From the NCBI RefSeq assembly GCF_900106065.1, contig NZ_LT629796.1:6734501-6798500 (forward strand): a stretch of DNA of 64,000 nucleotides, read 5' to 3'. Position 1 is the first letter of the stretch. Each line of letters starts with the position of its first letter. Made by a program: the position numbers and the translations under genes. The DNA is from Pseudomonas mandelii (GTDB lineage: Bacteria > Pseudomonadota > Gammaproteobacteria > Pseudomonadales > Pseudomonadaceae). This document shows positions 35,926 to 44,950 of the stretch, piece after piece. A model generated the notes under the pieces. It was given only the letters and a program-made list of their open reading frames with translations. It had not been told where the DNA came from and ran no database searches.

Positions 35926-36954
35926 TCACTTAAGGTTGGTTTGGAAGAACGAGGTCAGCTTGGCAAACGGGATAAGATCGACCCGGTCATAGAGATCCAC
36001 GTGGCCCGCACCTGGAATGATGACAAGCTCTTTGGGTTGACCAGCCAGACGATAGGCCTCTTCACTGAACTCACGGGAGTGAGCGTTTTCACCGGCGATA
36101 AACAGCATCGGACGTGGCGAGATCGTCTCGATATCGTTGAACGGATAGAAATTCATGAACTTGGTATTGCTGGCCAGCGTCGGGTGAGTGGTCAGTAACG
36201 GCGACTGCCCTTTGGGGGTGAACTCACCGCGTGGCGTGCGGTAGAAATCGTAGAACTCGCGCTCGATAGCGTTGGACTTGTCCGTCAGCTCATGGACAGT
36301 TCCGCTGGTGTACTGGGTTTCGCCCCCGATGAACTCGACATAGCGCTGCTCGGCAGCAGCGGCGATCGCTTGTTTCCTCTGCTCGACAGTGACGGAATGC
36401 TTCAGGCCATTTCGATTGGCCGCGCCCATGTCGTACATGCTGACCGTGGCAATGGCCTTCATCCGAGGGTCGATCTTGGCAGCGCTGATGACGAAGCTGC
36501 CGCTACCGCAAATGCCCAGGACACCAATCCGGTTCCGATCAATGAACGTCTGTGTGCCAAGGTAATCAACAGCGGCACTGAAGTCCTCAGCATAAATTTC
36601 TGACGAGACCGCGTTGCGCGGTTGCCCATCGCTTTCGCCCCAGAACGACAGGTCGATGGCAAGGGTCACGAAACCTTGCTCCGCCAGTTTCTGGGCATAC
36701 AGGTTCGAACTCTGCTCTTTGACCGCGCCCATGGGATGGCCAACGATGATCGCTGCGCTTTTGCTGCCTGGTTTCAAATCTTTAGGAACAAACAGATTCC
36801 CTGCAGTTTTCATCTGGTACTGATTGTTGAAGGTCACCTTCGTCATCGTGACCTTCTCACTTTTGTAAAAATTATTGGCTCCGTTAGACATGTCGGCTCC
36901 CAGTGCAGAGAGCGACGCCATCAGAAGGCCGAGCAAGATAACGAGTTTTCTCAT
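35926..36954 (-). CDS. Secreted alpha/beta hydrolase (dienelactone hydrolase-like)
   Basis: A 342-residue protein with signal peptide MRKLVILLGLLMASLSALGA. The hydrolase core shows HPMGAVKEQSS, the nucleophile turn LGICGSGSF, and a late GAGHVDLYD that supplies the histidine. The residue in the elbow is Cys in G-x-C-G-S, as in dienelactone hydrolases, rather than the GxSxG serine. It would act in the periplasm on an ester or lactone; the true substrate is unknown. First gene of a two-gene unit facing LysR. Confidence 0.88.
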   Translation of the reverse strand: MRKLVILLGLLMASLSALGADMSNGANNFYKSEKVTMTKVTFNNQYQMKTAGNLFVPKDLKPGSKSAAIIVGHPMGAVKEQSSNLYAQKLAEQGFVTLAIDLSFWGESDGQPRNAVSSEIYAEDFSAAVDYLGTQTFIDRNRIGVLGICGSGSFVISAAKIDPRMKAIATVSMYDMGAANRNGLKHSVTVEQRKQAIAAAAEQRYVEFIGGETQYTSGTVHELTDKSNAIEREFYDFYRTPRGEFTPKGQSPLLTTHPTLASNTKFMNFYPFNDIETISPRPMLFIAGENAHSREFSEEAYRLAGQPKELVIIPGAGHVDLYDRVDLIPFAKLTSFFQTNLK

Positions 36955-37145
36955 GTGCTGCTCCCATCAGTGAATAGGTGCTGATCGACATGGTTGCCGG
37001 GCCTGGATCAGCGGATCGTGTGGGCTCTGCCTGTGACCACAGGTGAGGCTTGCCCTATTCTCTGGGAATACGCAGTGCTTGATAATCTAATGAAAGCTTG
37101 TTGAAGTTATAAGCACAGCTAATCAATTGCGATAGGCAGGCTCCG

Positions 37146-38045
37146 ATGCCACGACATAATTTGAACGACCTTCTGGCCTTTGTGACGGTCGCCAGGGAAG
37201 GCAGCTTCACCCGAGCGGCCGCCCTCTTGGGTGTCACGCAATCCGCCCTGAGCCAGACTGTTTCCGGGCTTGAAAAGCGCCTGAAAATTCGCCTACTGAC
37301 GCGTACCACTCGCAGCGTTTCGCCGACGAGCGCGGGGGAACGCCTGATGCAAGCCATTGGTCATCGTTTTGACGAGATCGAGGCTGAACTGGATGCTTTG
37401 ACCGAACTTCGTGACAAGCCTGCGGGCACGGTGCGCATTACCTGCGGCGATTTTGTCCTGAAGACAATTCTCCTTCCGCGACTCACGCCTTTGCTCCTTG
37501 AATACCCCGATATCAAGGTTGAGTTTGATATCAACTATGGCTTCCGGGACATCGTTGCTGATCGCTTCGATGCGGGCATCAGATTCGGCGACACCGTCGA
37601 TAAAGATATGATCGCCGCGCCTATCGGACCTGAAGTACGGATGGCTGCGGTGGCATCGCCTTCGTATTTCGCACGCAACAGCATGCCCAAGAAACCGCAG
37701 GATCTGGTGAATCACACATGCATCGACATACGCTATCCAACCCTTGGCGGAGTTGACGCCTGGGAATTCGAAAAGCGTGGTCGAAAGATCAACGTGCGTG
37801 TCGTGGGCCAGGTCATTGTGAATACCAGCGCACATGTCCCGGCAGCGGCAGTTAACGGTTTGGGCATCGCATACTTACCGGAGGAAGAATTTGCACCGCA
37901 CATTGAAGAGGGCCGCTTGGTGCGGGTACTGGAAGACTGGTGCCCTTTATTCCCGGGTTATCACCTGTACTACCCAAGCCGTCGTTTGCCGACTCCAGCC
38001 TTCTCGCTCGTTCTGAATGCTCTACGCGGTGAGGCTTTCTATTAA
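37146..38045 (+). CDS. LysR-family regulator
   Basis: A 299-residue LysR protein: MPRHNLNDLLAFVTVAREGS, recognition region TQSALSQTVSGLEKRLKIRL and the LysR substrate domain ending AFSLVLNALRG. It is divergent from the hydrolase/MFS unit, across a 191-base gap, and is the likely controller of it. AGG lies just before the start. Confidence 0.92.
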   Translation: MPRHNLNDLLAFVTVAREGSFTRAAALLGVTQSALSQTVSGLEKRLKIRLLTRTTRSVSPTSAGERLMQAIGHRFDEIEAELDALTELRDKPAGTVRITCGDFVLKTILLPRLTPLLLEYPDIKVEFDINYGFRDIVADRFDAGIRFGDTVDKDMIAAPIGPEVRMAAVASPSYFARNSMPKKPQDLVNHTCIDIRYPTLGGVDAWEFEKRGRKINVRVVGQVIVNTSAHVPAAAVNGLGIAYLPEEEFAPHIEEGRLVRVLEDWCPLFPGYHLYYPSRRLPTPAFSLVLNALRGEAFY

Positions 38046-38310
38046 CGCGGCGGATGGGATGGGGGTTGTGTTGGATCGAATGCGGTTACCGCCTTTGATG
38101 CAGGGCATTGGAAGGCGGGAACAACGACTATCGGGCGGTAAAATCTCTAAACGAGGGCATTACGAGCGGCCCTTGGGCTTGGACGAAATGTGCGGGTATC
38201 GTCTTCCGACACATTAGCGTGCAGCGTGTCGGGATAGACGGTGGCGCTGGAGCCAATGCAGATCGACCCCAGCACCTACGGCCCGGTTTGCCCGGAACGG
38301 CCGCCCAGGA
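38046..38310. other. Intergenic stretch with possible minus-strand gene relic
   Basis: No complete gene. On the minus strand around 38170-38260 a frame reads ICIGSSATVYPDT then LHANVSEDD, which resembles the GSSATVYGD turn of NAD-dependent epimerases, but it has no start and ends soon after. It may be a fragment of a lost epimerase. The call is weak. Confidence 0.25.
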
Positions 38311-39141
38311 TTACTTCAGTTTCGCCACCATGGCCACGGCGACTGCCTTGGCCGACTGTGGGTTCTGGCCGGAAATGACTTCGCGATCTTCGATCACGTT
38401 CTCGCTCCATGGCTTGGCTTCGGAGAAGTTAGCACCGGCTGCCGTCAGGCCATCCTGCGGGAACAGTTTCATATGGCCGCCGCCGAGGAAACCTTTGGCC
38501 TGCTCCTCTTCCGCGTCGGTGAAGGCGGTGACTTTGTAGCCCTTGTAAATCCAATTGGCTGGCGCTGCCGGCTGTTTGCCCGATTCCAGTGCGGAGACAA
38601 AACCGTGCGCATCCGGGATCGCCGACAACATGGCTATGGTGCCATGGCAGGTGAAGCCGGTGATCTTGCCTTTTTCATGGAAGTTGGTCAGCAGTTGGCC
38701 CAGTTGCTTGTCCTTCAGCAGATCCTGCATCGGGATATGACCGCCAGGCACGAATACGGCATCGAACTTGTCGTAGCCGATTTTCTGAACCTGCGCGAAG
38801 CTGATTGCCGGCGAGCCGCTCTTCGAGGTCAGCTTCAGCGTGTCCAGCAGCGCAAGACTTTCCTGACGGGCCTTTTCATCGCCGCCCCAGAAGCTCACAT
38901 CATTGGATTTCTGGTCTGCGGTTGGCGCCTTGCCGCTAGGGGTGGCAAATACGACGGTTTGACCCGCCTCGATGAAGGTCTGCACCGGTTGCATTAATTC
39001 GTTCAGGAAGAAGCCTGTTTGCATGACCTTGCCGTCTTTCAGGTCCAGTTGAGCCTGATCCGACAGTACAACCAATACCGTGCCGGCGTTGGCATAGTTA
39101 GCAGCAGCGGTTAGCAGGGCGGCAATAATGGTTTTTTTCAC
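38311..39141 (-). CDS. DJ-1/PfpI-family protein (Hsp31-like), exported
   Basis: A 276-residue protein. The start is a GTG at 39141 with GGAG six bases upstream; the ATG at 39159 lacks a site. The N-terminus VKKTIIAALLTAAANYANAG is a signal peptide. The DJ-1/PfpI core has FDAVFVPGGHIPMQDLL, the nucleophile Cys in GFTCHGT, and a late GQNPQSAKAVA. Glyoxalase, chaperone or protease roles are known in the family; export to the periplasm is less usual for it. Confidence 0.85.
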   Translation of the reverse strand: MKKTIIAALLTAAANYANAGTVLVVLSDQAQLDLKDGKVMQTGFFLNELMQPVQTFIEAGQTVVFATPSGKAPTADQKSNDVSFWGGDEKARQESLALLDTLKLTSKSGSPAISFAQVQKIGYDKFDAVFVPGGHIPMQDLLKDKQLGQLLTNFHEKGKITGFTCHGTIAMLSAIPDAHGFVSALESGKQPAAPANWIYKGYKVTAFTDAEEEQAKGFLGGGHMKLFPQDGLTAAGANFSEAKPWSENVIEDREVISGQNPQSAKAVAVAMVAKLK

Positions 39142-39364
39142 GCGATTCTCCAGTAGCAATGGTTTGTTGGCGCCATCTTATTACTAGAGCAGAGAGTGAT
39201 AGAGCCCCTGAATTGAATTTCACTTATTACACTGGGTAATCAATAGTTGGAGCTTGCTGTCGCTGAAGTGCTAGGCCTGTGGTTGAAATTTTCTCGGTGA
39301 AAACTCCGGGGCATGGATAACCCTCCGTATCAACGATCGTAGGGATTTCCTCAAACAGGACGTG
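39142..39364. other. Gap upstream of DJ-1/PfpI gene
   Basis: A 223-base non-coding stretch. It must contain the DJ-1/PfpI promoter (minus). The last 30 bases resemble the flank of the hairpin at 34561 (…GATTTCCTCAAACAGGACGTGCC against …GATGCCTTCAAGCAGATGTGCC). Nothing else was seen. Confidence 0.45.
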
Positions 39365-39391
39365 CCAACGCCCGGAAATACCGGGCGTTGG
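39365..39391. terminator. Hairpin after creatininase-family gene
   Basis: CCAACGCCCGG-AAATA-CCGGGCGTTGG is an 11-base perfect stem 24 bases past the minus-strand creatininase stop. It is the second copy of the hairpin at 34561-34583 and probably ends that operon, although no T run follows. Confidence 0.6.
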
Positions 39392-39414
39392 CCAATTGAA
39401 AAGACTGTGATTGT

Positions 39415-40164
39415 TCAGCCAGGCATTGATTCGCGGCTGAAAGCGTCCAGCTCCCGCACCAGGCTCTGTGCTGCCAGCATGACCAGTTCACGACCTTTGT
39501 CTGGCGTCGCCAGCGCCGGGTCCGAACCCATGCGGCCATCGGGGTGGCGTGCGCGGAAGTCCATCGCTTCGCGGATCGGGCCCCAAGGGGCGATCTGCGG
39601 CGAGTATTCAGCCGATTTGATCGAATCCGGGTAGGCCCATTGTGTGACCGCAATCTCGGACGGCGTGGCATGAACGCCGTGCCCCGTAGGAAACTGCTCG
39701 CGCGCAAGCTCCCCTACCCCCTCAAGGTCCCACCAATTGCACAACTTCAGCGCGAACCCTGCTGGGCGTCGAGCGAAGCTGGCTTCGGCGTAGAGCTCAG
39801 AGAACGCCGCCTCAATCGATGCAACGTTGCCACCGTGGCCATTGAGGAAGAGGATTTTTTCAAACCCGTGAGCGGCCAGCGAGCGCACCCAATCGCCAAT
39901 CGCCGCAATGAAGGTCGACGGACGCAGCGAGATGGTTCCAGGGAACCCAAGATGGTGCTGGGCCATGCCGATATTGAAGGTCGGTGCAATCAGGATGTCT
40001 GCGTTTTTTTGCGCTTCACCGGCAATGATTTCCGGGCACATCCAGTCGGTTCCCAGAAGACCGGTAGGACCGTGTTGTTCGTTCGAACCAATCGGGATCA
40101 CGATGGTGCGGCTGCGTTGAAGAAATTGGCCGATCTCGGCCCAGGTCGACAGGTGTAAAAGCAT
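39415..40164 (-). CDS. Creatininase-family amidohydrolase
   Basis: A 249-residue member of the creatininase/creatinine amidohydrolase family. Metal ligands are in IPIGSNEQHGPTGLLGTDWM (the EQHG motif), NGHGGN and a late GVHATPSE. The family includes creatininase, mycofactocin MftE and other C-N hydrolases acting on cyclic or ring amides. The start at 40164 has AGAGAG seven bases upstream. It lies 62 bases after an MFS gene in the same direction, so the pair imports and opens a ring amide (inference). Confidence 0.88.
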   Translation of the reverse strand: MLLHLSTWAEIGQFLQRSRTIVIPIGSNEQHGPTGLLGTDWMCPEIIAGEAQKNADILIAPTFNIGMAQHHLGFPGTISLRPSTFIAAIGDWVRSLAAHGFEKILFLNGHGGNVASIEAAFSELYAEASFARRPAGFALKLCNWWDLEGVGELAREQFPTGHGVHATPSEIAVTQWAYPDSIKSAEYSPQIAPWGPIREAMDFRARHPDGRMGSDPALATPDKGRELVMLAAQSLVRELDAFSRESMPG

Positions 40165-40226
40165 TTGAGTTCTCTCTTTTAAAGGGTTCCTTGCGGAACA
40201 TGACAAAGGACGCGGGTGGCAACAGA

Positions 40227-41540
40227 TCAACCCGCACTGTATTCCGGAATCGCGCCGTCACGCGTTTTCGGCTTGGTCGACAGGATCACCAATGCTGCGC
40301 ACAAAAATACGCAACCCACGATAACGACGCCAAGATTTGCGCTGCCGGTTGCGGTTTTTGCCCAGCCGATTATGGCCGGCCCCCAGAAGCCGCCGGAAAG
40401 ACCGATGGTATTAATCAAGGCAATGCCCCCTGCCGCCGCCTCGCCCTTGATGTGTTCGGAGGGCATCGCCCACAACACGGTGTAGGCCATGAACATCATG
40501 GCGGTTGCCACGGTCAGCAGTGCCAGCGCGGCCATCAGGTTGCCGTCGGCAAAAGGGTACATAAGCAGCAGGATCGCGCCGATCCCCGCCGGCACTGCGC
40601 AGTGATAGCGTCTTTCACCGACACGGTCCGACCGGCGCCCTATCCAGTACATGCCGCAAGCGGCGGCGACATAGGGAATCGCGGCGTACCAACCCAGTTG
40701 CATGGTGTCGTTGACGCCCTGGGCCTTGAGGATTGCCGGCAGCCAGAAACTCATGGCATAGATCGAGAAGATGATGCAGAAATAGGCGCTGGCGAGAATG
40801 TAGATTTTCGGGTCGCGCAACACTGCACGGAACGAATGGACGCGCCCGGTCGATTCACCCAGCTCACTGGCCAGCAAGGCCTTTTCTTCCTGGCTCAGCC
40901 AGCGCGCCTCAGCGGGTCGATTGGAAAGGATGAAAAAAGTCAGCACACCGAGGAAAACGCACGGCAAGCCTTCAATCAAAAACATCCACTGCCAGCCGGC
41001 CAGACCACCAACGCCTTCGAACGTGGTGATCAACCACGCAGACAGTGGGCCGCCCACAATGCCGCCAATGGGGCCGGCGATAAACACGATCGCAATGGCC
41101 CGCGCCATACGCTTGGGACCGTACCAGCAGGACAGGTAATAAATCATGCCCGGTGCAAAACCGGCTTCGAACACACCCAGCAGAAAGCGCATGGCGTAAA
41201 ACATCGGCACGTTGCGCACGAACAACATGCAGGCCGAGGTGATGCCCCAACACACCAGAATACGGCTGAAGGTTTTCCTCGCACCGACCTTCGGCAGCAT
41301 CAGGTTGCTCGGCAACTCGAACAATACGTATCCCAGAAAGAAAATACCGGCGCCCGCACCATAGGCCGCATCGGAAAGCCCAAGGTCATTTTGCATCTGC
41401 AGTTTGGCAAAGCCGACGTTGATCCGGTCCAGATACGCAAATACGTAACAGATGAACAGCAGCGGCAGCAGTCGCCAGTTGAGCTTGCGGTAAAGGGCTG
41501 AAATGGCATCACTTCGTGCCGGCGCCTGAAGAATTGACAT
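40227..41540 (-). CDS. MFS transporter, anion:cation symporter (GudP-like)
   Basis: A 437-residue 12-segment transporter of the ACS family: ICYVFAYLDRINVGFAKLQM (the DRxNxG motif), GYVLFELPSNLMLPKVGAR and RFLLGVFEAGFAPGMIYYL. Such proteins take up hexuronates, aromatic acids or other organic anions by proton symport. The ATG at 41540 has GGGAG six bases upstream. First gene of the unit with the creatininase-like enzyme, opposite a divergent LysR gene. Confidence 0.93.
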   Translation of the reverse strand: MSILQAPARSDAISALYRKLNWRLLPLLFICYVFAYLDRINVGFAKLQMQNDLGLSDAAYGAGAGIFFLGYVLFELPSNLMLPKVGARKTFSRILVCWGITSACMLFVRNVPMFYAMRFLLGVFEAGFAPGMIYYLSCWYGPKRMARAIAIVFIAGPIGGIVGGPLSAWLITTFEGVGGLAGWQWMFLIEGLPCVFLGVLTFFILSNRPAEARWLSQEEKALLASELGESTGRVHSFRAVLRDPKIYILASAYFCIIFSIYAMSFWLPAILKAQGVNDTMQLGWYAAIPYVAAACGMYWIGRRSDRVGERRYHCAVPAGIGAILLLMYPFADGNLMAALALLTVATAMMFMAYTVLWAMPSEHIKGEAAAGGIALINTIGLSGGFWGPAIIGWAKTATGSANLGVVIVGCVFLCAALVILSTKPKTRDGAIPEYSAG

Positions 41541-41678
41541 GCGAATCTCCCGTTATTCTTGTTGGTCCGAGTTCGTGTCAGAGAATGTTGCACCGGCACC
41601 TCATGACCAGCAAGAGCAACTAAGTTCGTGTAGTGTTGCTCTACAGACAACGCAACATCTCTGGAGAGAGTTCCCGGC

Positions 41679-42611
41679 ATGCGCGAAATCAATCAACAAC
41701 GGCTTCGGTATTTTCATGAGGTGCTGACTCACGGATCGATTCGTGGCGCGGCCGACAACATCAATACGTCGCCCTCGGTGATCACGCGCCAGATCAAGCT
41801 GCTGGAAGAGGAAATCGGCGCCAAACTATTCGAGCGCCAGGCACGCGGTGTTCAGCCCACCGAGGCCGCGGCGCACTTGCTGGAGTTCTGGCGCGGCTAT
41901 CGATCGCACCAGGAGAAACTCGAAGATCAGTTGCAAGCGATCAAGGGCCTGCAGCAAGGCCATGTACGCGTCGTCATCAGCGAGGGCTATGTCGACGCGT
42001 TGGTCGACAACGTGCTCGCGCCGTTCTGCAAGCAGTACCCCAAGCTCGATGTGCGGCTGGACATTCTGCCCGTCGACGATGTCCTCAACGAAGTCGCCGA
42101 AAACCGTGCGCACATCGGCCTTGCGTACAATCCGCCGCCGCATCCGCACATCGACTACCGCGCGACGTTTTCGCAACCGGTGATGCTGCTGGTTCGCCCG
42201 GATCATCCGTTGGCATCGCGGGGCGCGGCGGCAACCGTCGAGGATATCCTCGCCTGCCAACTGGTCCTGACACCCACGACGTTCGGTATCGGTCATGCGA
42301 TCAAGATGCTCGAGTATGCCGAGAAAATCGAGATCCGCCCGGTACTCGTCAGCAACTCCCTCGCGGCGCTCAAGCGCATGGTGGAGGACGGCGGTTTTGC
42401 TTCGTTGCTCGGCGAATTCGCGGCCTATCGGGAAATCGCCAACGGCAGCCTGGCGGCGGTATCGATCGACCATCCGTTGTTTCTTGGGGTTGAAGCAAAA
42501 CTGTTGGTGAAATCCGGCCGACCGTTGGCCGCCCCTGCTCAAGAGCTACTGAACTGGATGTTGCAGCGCTTGCCGATGTTTGCGTCTGATACGGGAGTGC
42601 CGAGTGCCTGA
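41679..42611 (+). CDS. LysR-family regulator
   Basis: A 310-residue LysR protein: [20 protein letters not shown], helix [18 protein letters not shown], then the substrate-binding domain. It faces the MFS/creatininase unit across a 138-base gap and is its likely regulator. GGAGAG precedes the start. Confidence 0.92.
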   Translation: MREINQQRLRYFHEVLTHGSIRGAADNINTSPSVITRQIKLLEEEIGAKLFERQARGVQPTEAAAHLLEFWRGYRSHQEKLEDQLQAIKGLQQGHVRVVISEGYVDALVDNVLAPFCKQYPKLDVRLDILPVDDVLNEVAENRAHIGLAYNPPPHPHIDYRATFSQPVMLLVRPDHPLASRGAAATVEDILACQLVLTPTTFGIGHAIKMLEYAEKIEIRPVLVSNSLAALKRMVEDGGFASLLGEFAAYREIANGSLAAVSIDHPLFLGVEAKLLVKSGRPLAAPAQELLNWMLQRLPMFASDTGVPSA

Positions 42612-42744
42612 CCAGAGACAAGTCATCCCTATTCCCTCGCCTTCTCTCCTGATGGAACAGACGCGTTCGAGATGCTCGGAAGGCCAAAGGAACAACCTGC
42701 CCAGGTTGTAGAACAACGAAACAAGATCCGCTCGGCTCAAACCA

Positions 42745-43479
42745 TCAGAAAAATGTGATCTCGTAGCCGAATCGCGAGGCTGCGTTGACGATATGTTCCC
42801 CCATGATCTGGCGTGCCGCCGTCGCATTTCGATCGATAAAAGCCTGCACGAGTTCTTCATGCTCCCCGCGCGCCGCGTGAGGAATGTTGCTGAACACCGG
42901 GCCGCGCCGCGCGAAGTTCATGGTGATCAGTGCGCGCATTGGCTCGAGCACTGTGCGAATCATCGTCTCGAGATAGTCGTTGCCCGACGCTGCCGCAACG
43001 GCCCTGTGAAAATCGAGGTCGGCGTTGACCGTTTCCAGGGTCGGTTCGCCTTCGTATTGCATGCGCAAGACCGCGGCCTGAATGACTTTCAACTTGGCCG
43101 GGGTCATGTGCGAGGCGGTGAGCGCGGCGGCCTGGCTTTCCAGGACGGCCCGCACTTCAAACATGTTTCGGATGGTGTTGTCACCGTCCAGCATCGGCGC
43201 ACTCGCCTGCGGTGCCAAAGGCTCTGACGCTTGGGAGGTGGCGGAGACGAAGACGCCTACGCCCTGGCGAGACTGAATCAGCCCCTGCGCCCGCAGCGTG
43301 GCGATGCCCTCGCGCACCACGTTGCGGCTGACGCCGAAGTTCTGCGAGAGAAACTGTTCAGTGGGCAAACGGTCTCCCGGCCGCAGCCGCCCGGAAGCAA
43401 TCTCATCGCTCAGCGAGCGGGCGATGTGCTCGGCCAGATGAGGTCGGCGGGTTACGGGTTGCACATTCATTTCACTCAT
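42745..43479 (-). CDS. GntR/FadR-family regulator
   Basis: A 244-residue regulator with an N-terminal winged helix (HIARSLSDEIASGRLRPGDR, LSQNFGVSRNVVREGIATL) and a C-terminal FCD domain (FEVRAVLESQAAALTASHM). The start at 43479 has GGGGAG at about nine bases. It is divergent from the enolase-superfamily gene, the expected target. FadR-group members respond to small carboxylates such as sugar acids. Confidence 0.92.
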   Translation of the reverse strand: MSEMNVQPVTRRPHLAEHIARSLSDEIASGRLRPGDRLPTEQFLSQNFGVSRNVVREGIATLRAQGLIQSRQGVGVFVSATSQASEPLAPQASAPMLDGDNTIRNMFEVRAVLESQAAALTASHMTPAKLKVIQAAVLRMQYEGEPTLETVNADLDFHRAVAAASGNDYLETMIRTVLEPMRALITMNFARRGPVFSNIPHAARGEHEELVQAFIDRNATAARQIMGEHIVNAASRFGYEITFF

Positions 43480-43637
43480 TCTTTTTTCTCCCCTTACTTG
43501 TCTACTTAATCTACATCAGAAGACTTGTTCCTGACAGTTGAAACTGAAATTCGCAAAACACATCAACCATTTAATCCAATTAAAACAAGGACTTATCTAA
43601 TAAATAGGTTAAAGCTTGCTGAAATACCGCAGTTGTT

Positions 43638-43654
43638 CTGTTGAAGGACAACAG
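43638..43654. promoter_or_regulatory. Candidate operator upstream of enolase-superfamily gene
   Basis: CTGTTG-N5-CAACAG is a perfect inverted repeat in the 260-base divergent gap, about 85 bases before the enolase-superfamily start. It could bind the adjacent GntR regulator; it does not match the FadR consensus exactly. Confidence 0.35.
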
Positions 43655-43739
43655 GATGTGATGTACGTTGCCCTCAACCTGATACGGACGAATAAAAAAT
43701 TGCCGTGTCAGCTTCGCAACCCGCTTGAGGCGCAATCCT

Positions 43740-44846
43740 ATGAAAATTGCCAGCATTGAAACCATTCCGCTTCGTATTCCCTTCACCACGGGCGGCCCGT
43801 CGGCCGGCGGGGTCTGGGGGCCGAAAGACCTGCAAATGGTCGACTCTCTCGTGGTCAAGATCACCACCGACGACGGGATCGTTGGCTGGGGCGAAACCTT
43901 CGGCTTCACCGCTATCCCGGCGGTAAAAGTGGTGATCGACACCATCCTTGCGCCTGAACTGATTGGCAGCGATGTCACTCGACGGGAGAAATTACAGGGC
44001 GATCTGCAGAGGAAGTTTCACGTTTTCGGTCGCAGCGGCGCGTTCATCTATGGCCTCTCGGCGATTGACATCGCGCTGTGGGATATCGCGGGCAAAGCCG
44101 CCGAAAAACCGATTTACCAGTTGCTGGGCGGCAGTGAGGCCACGTCTCTTGCGGCGTACGCAAGCCTGATCCGGTATGCAGACCCCGAACTCATCCGCGT
44201 CAATGTGCAGCGCGCAGTCAACAGCGGTTTCCGCCACCTCAAGCTGCACGAAGTGGATATCGACGTCATCCGCGCTGCGTGCGAAGCCGCTGGCCCCGGC
44301 GTGGAAATCACCCTCGACGTCAACGCTCCGTGGACGGTGCGCGAAGCGCTGGACATGACCGAGAAACTTCGCCCGTTGAACCTGCGCTGGATCGAAGAAC
44401 CGGTGTGGCCGCCGGAAGACTACTCGGGGTTGGCAAGGGTGCGCGCACACGGCGGCATCCCGGTTGCGGCTGGCGAAAATGCCTCGACGCTCATGGACTT
44501 CCAGCACCTGCTTGAGGCCGGCGCGGTGGATTTCGTGCAGCCAAGCCCCGCCAAAATGGGCGGCATCACCGAACTGCAAAAAGTCTATGCACTGGCCAAC
44601 GCCCATGGCGTCACCGTGATGGTCCACGCCTTTTATGACGGCCCCGGCCTGCTGGCGGCGGTGCATGGAAGTGCAGCCCTGGGCGGCGCCAAGTCACTGG
44701 TCGAATGGCGTTACTTCGACCTCGAAGCGCAACTCTATGGCGACGCCATCATCCCGCGTAACGGACGCATCGACGTACCGCAAGGGCCGGGACTCGGCAT
44801 CGAGCCTGACCAGGACGTCATCCGGGATTACCGCTTCAAACCTTGA
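43740..44846 (+). CDS. Mandelate racemase/muconate lactonizing family enzyme
   Basis: A 368-residue enolase-superfamily enzyme. The three metal ligands are visible: Asp193 (LDVNAPW), Glu219 (RWIEEPVW), Glu246 (VAAGENAS). The general-base position that is usually KxK reads KLH (Lys168-Leu-His170), so the base may differ from muconate enzymes. The start at 43740 drops a five-residue extension and has GAGG nine bases upstream. Reaction probably racemises or dehydrates a sugar acid or similar carboxylate. Followed after 104 bases by an AEC transporter. Confidence 0.9.
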   Translation: MKIASIETIPLRIPFTTGGPSAGGVWGPKDLQMVDSLVVKITTDDGIVGWGETFGFTAIPAVKVVIDTILAPELIGSDVTRREKLQGDLQRKFHVFGRSGAFIYGLSAIDIALWDIAGKAAEKPIYQLLGGSEATSLAAYASLIRYADPELIRVNVQRAVNSGFRHLKLHEVDIDVIRAACEAAGPGVEITLDVNAPWTVREALDMTEKLRPLNLRWIEEPVWPPEDYSGLARVRAHGGIPVAAGENASTLMDFQHLLEAGAVDFVQPSPAKMGGITELQKVYALANAHGVTVMVHAFYDGPGLLAAVHGSAALGGAKSLVEWRYFDLEAQLYGDAIIPRNGRIDVPQGPGLGIEPDQDVIRDYRFKP

Positions 44847-44950
44847 CCCCATAAGCCGCTGGCTCATTGCAACGTTGATCGACGCCGACGTGTCGGCCTC
44901 GATCAGCCATGACGACATTCTTGATAAAAATAAATACGAGGATTGATGAC

